From positions 1 through 7,209 of the forward strand of contig JAQGMQ010000542.1 in assembly GCA_028292305.1 (NCBI GenBank): 7,209 nt of DNA, given 5' to 3'. Below the pieces are notes generated by a model, which was given only the letters and a program-made list of their open reading frames with translations, did no database searches and was not told where the DNA came from. The DNA is from Rhodoferax sp. Lineage in GTDB: Bacteria; Pseudomonadota; Gammaproteobacteria; Burkholderiales; Burkholderiaceae_C. This document shows positions 6,837-7,209 of the stretch, piece by piece (positions within the stretch are counted from its first letter, which is position 1; every line of letters begins with the position of its first letter). Position numbers and translations under genes: made by a program.

Positions 6837-7209
6837 ATGACACAGCAAAAAAGCCTCCATCTCACTTACCGGCGTGACATCGACGGGCTCCGGACCGTCG
6901 CTGTGGTTCCCGTCGTAGCATTTCACGCATTTCCAAATCTGATCCCCGGAGGGTTCATCGGGGTCGACATTTTCTTCGTGATCTCTGGATTTCTAATTTC
7001 CACAATCATCTTTAGCAACTTGGAGCACGAAAGCTTCAGTATTGCCAAATTTTACGATCGGCGCATTCGCAGAATATTCCCCGCGTTGATTTCAGTGCTG
7101 GCGACTTGCTTGGTCTTCGGATGGTTTTACTTGCTGACCGATGAGTACGCACAGCTCGGGAAACACGTCGCAGGTGGAACAGCCTTCTTGTCAAACTTCC
7201 TGCTCTGGC
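6837..7209 (+). CDS. OafA/YrhL-type membrane acyltransferase (5' part, 3' end outside window)
   Basis: Acyltransferase-3 family proteins are multi-pass inner-membrane enzymes that transfer acyl groups, usually acetyl, to cell-surface sugars such as O-antigen or exopolysaccharide. The first 124 residues are visible. They contain IDGLR (15-19) and the family R-x10-H pattern (Arg19, His30, the presumed catalytic His), then GGFIGVDIFFVISGFLIS (38-55) as a membrane helix with the conserved GVD-FFVISGFL motif. RRIRRIFPAL (75-84) follows, then a second helix (about 85-101). The segment DEYAQLGKHVAGGTAFLSNFLLW resembles members that carry a C-terminal SGNH domain, so the full protein may be about 600-650 residues; this is inference. 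ATG 6837 is chosen because TYRRDIDGLR then lies near the N-terminus, as usual. No clear ribosome site precedes it. GC is about 51% by hand count, far below tamA and tamB, and TTT, ATT and AAA codons are common, which suggests horizontal acquisition. Confidence 0.93.
   Translation, partial: MTQQKSLHLTYRRDIDGLRTVAVVPVVAFHAFPNLIPGGFIGVDIFFVISGFLISTIIFSNLEHESFSIAKFYDRRIRRIFPALISVLATCLVFGWFYLLTDEYAQLGKHVAGGTAFLSNFLLW

Overview
The window looks like part of the chromosome of a high-GC betaproteobacterium, most likely Burkholderiales. This rests on protein resemblance and on a GC content near 70% in the first 6.3 kb; no database search was possible. It has two halves that meet at a tRNA gene.

The left part (1-6346, all + strand) reads as a compact chromosomal cluster. 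It starts with the 3' portion of a von Willebrand factor A (VWA) domain protein of the CoxE-like kind (2-526). Then comes tamA (531-2540), a POTRA plus 16-stranded-barrel outer membrane protein of the Omp85 superfamily. It overlaps tamB (2537-6346), a 1269-residue inner-membrane-anchored periplasmic protein with a C-terminal DUF490/TamB domain. TamA and TamB together form the translocation and assembly module, an envelope-spanning complex linked to outer-membrane protein assembly and phospholipid transport. The two genes overlap by four bases (TTGA), so translation is probably coupled. The first ~115 bases of the tamA reading frame look more like intergenic DNA than coding DNA: a terminator-like hairpin, two T-runs and three TTA codons.

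After tamB lies a short promoter-like stretch and a complete, CCA-encoding tRNA-Arg(CCU) gene (6401-6475). Directly after the tRNA 3' end the character of the DNA changes. A 361-base region without a recognisable gene (6476-6836) is followed by the 5' end of an OafA/YrhL-type membrane acyltransferase (6837 to the window edge). By hand count that gene is only about 51% GC. A tRNA 3' end followed by compositionally different DNA carrying a surface-polysaccharide modification gene suggests the left edge of a genomic island, although no integrase is visible here.

I see no CRISPR array, intact insertion sequence or known defence system. The most open questions are the unassigned 361 bases, the true start of tamA, and how far the possible island extends.
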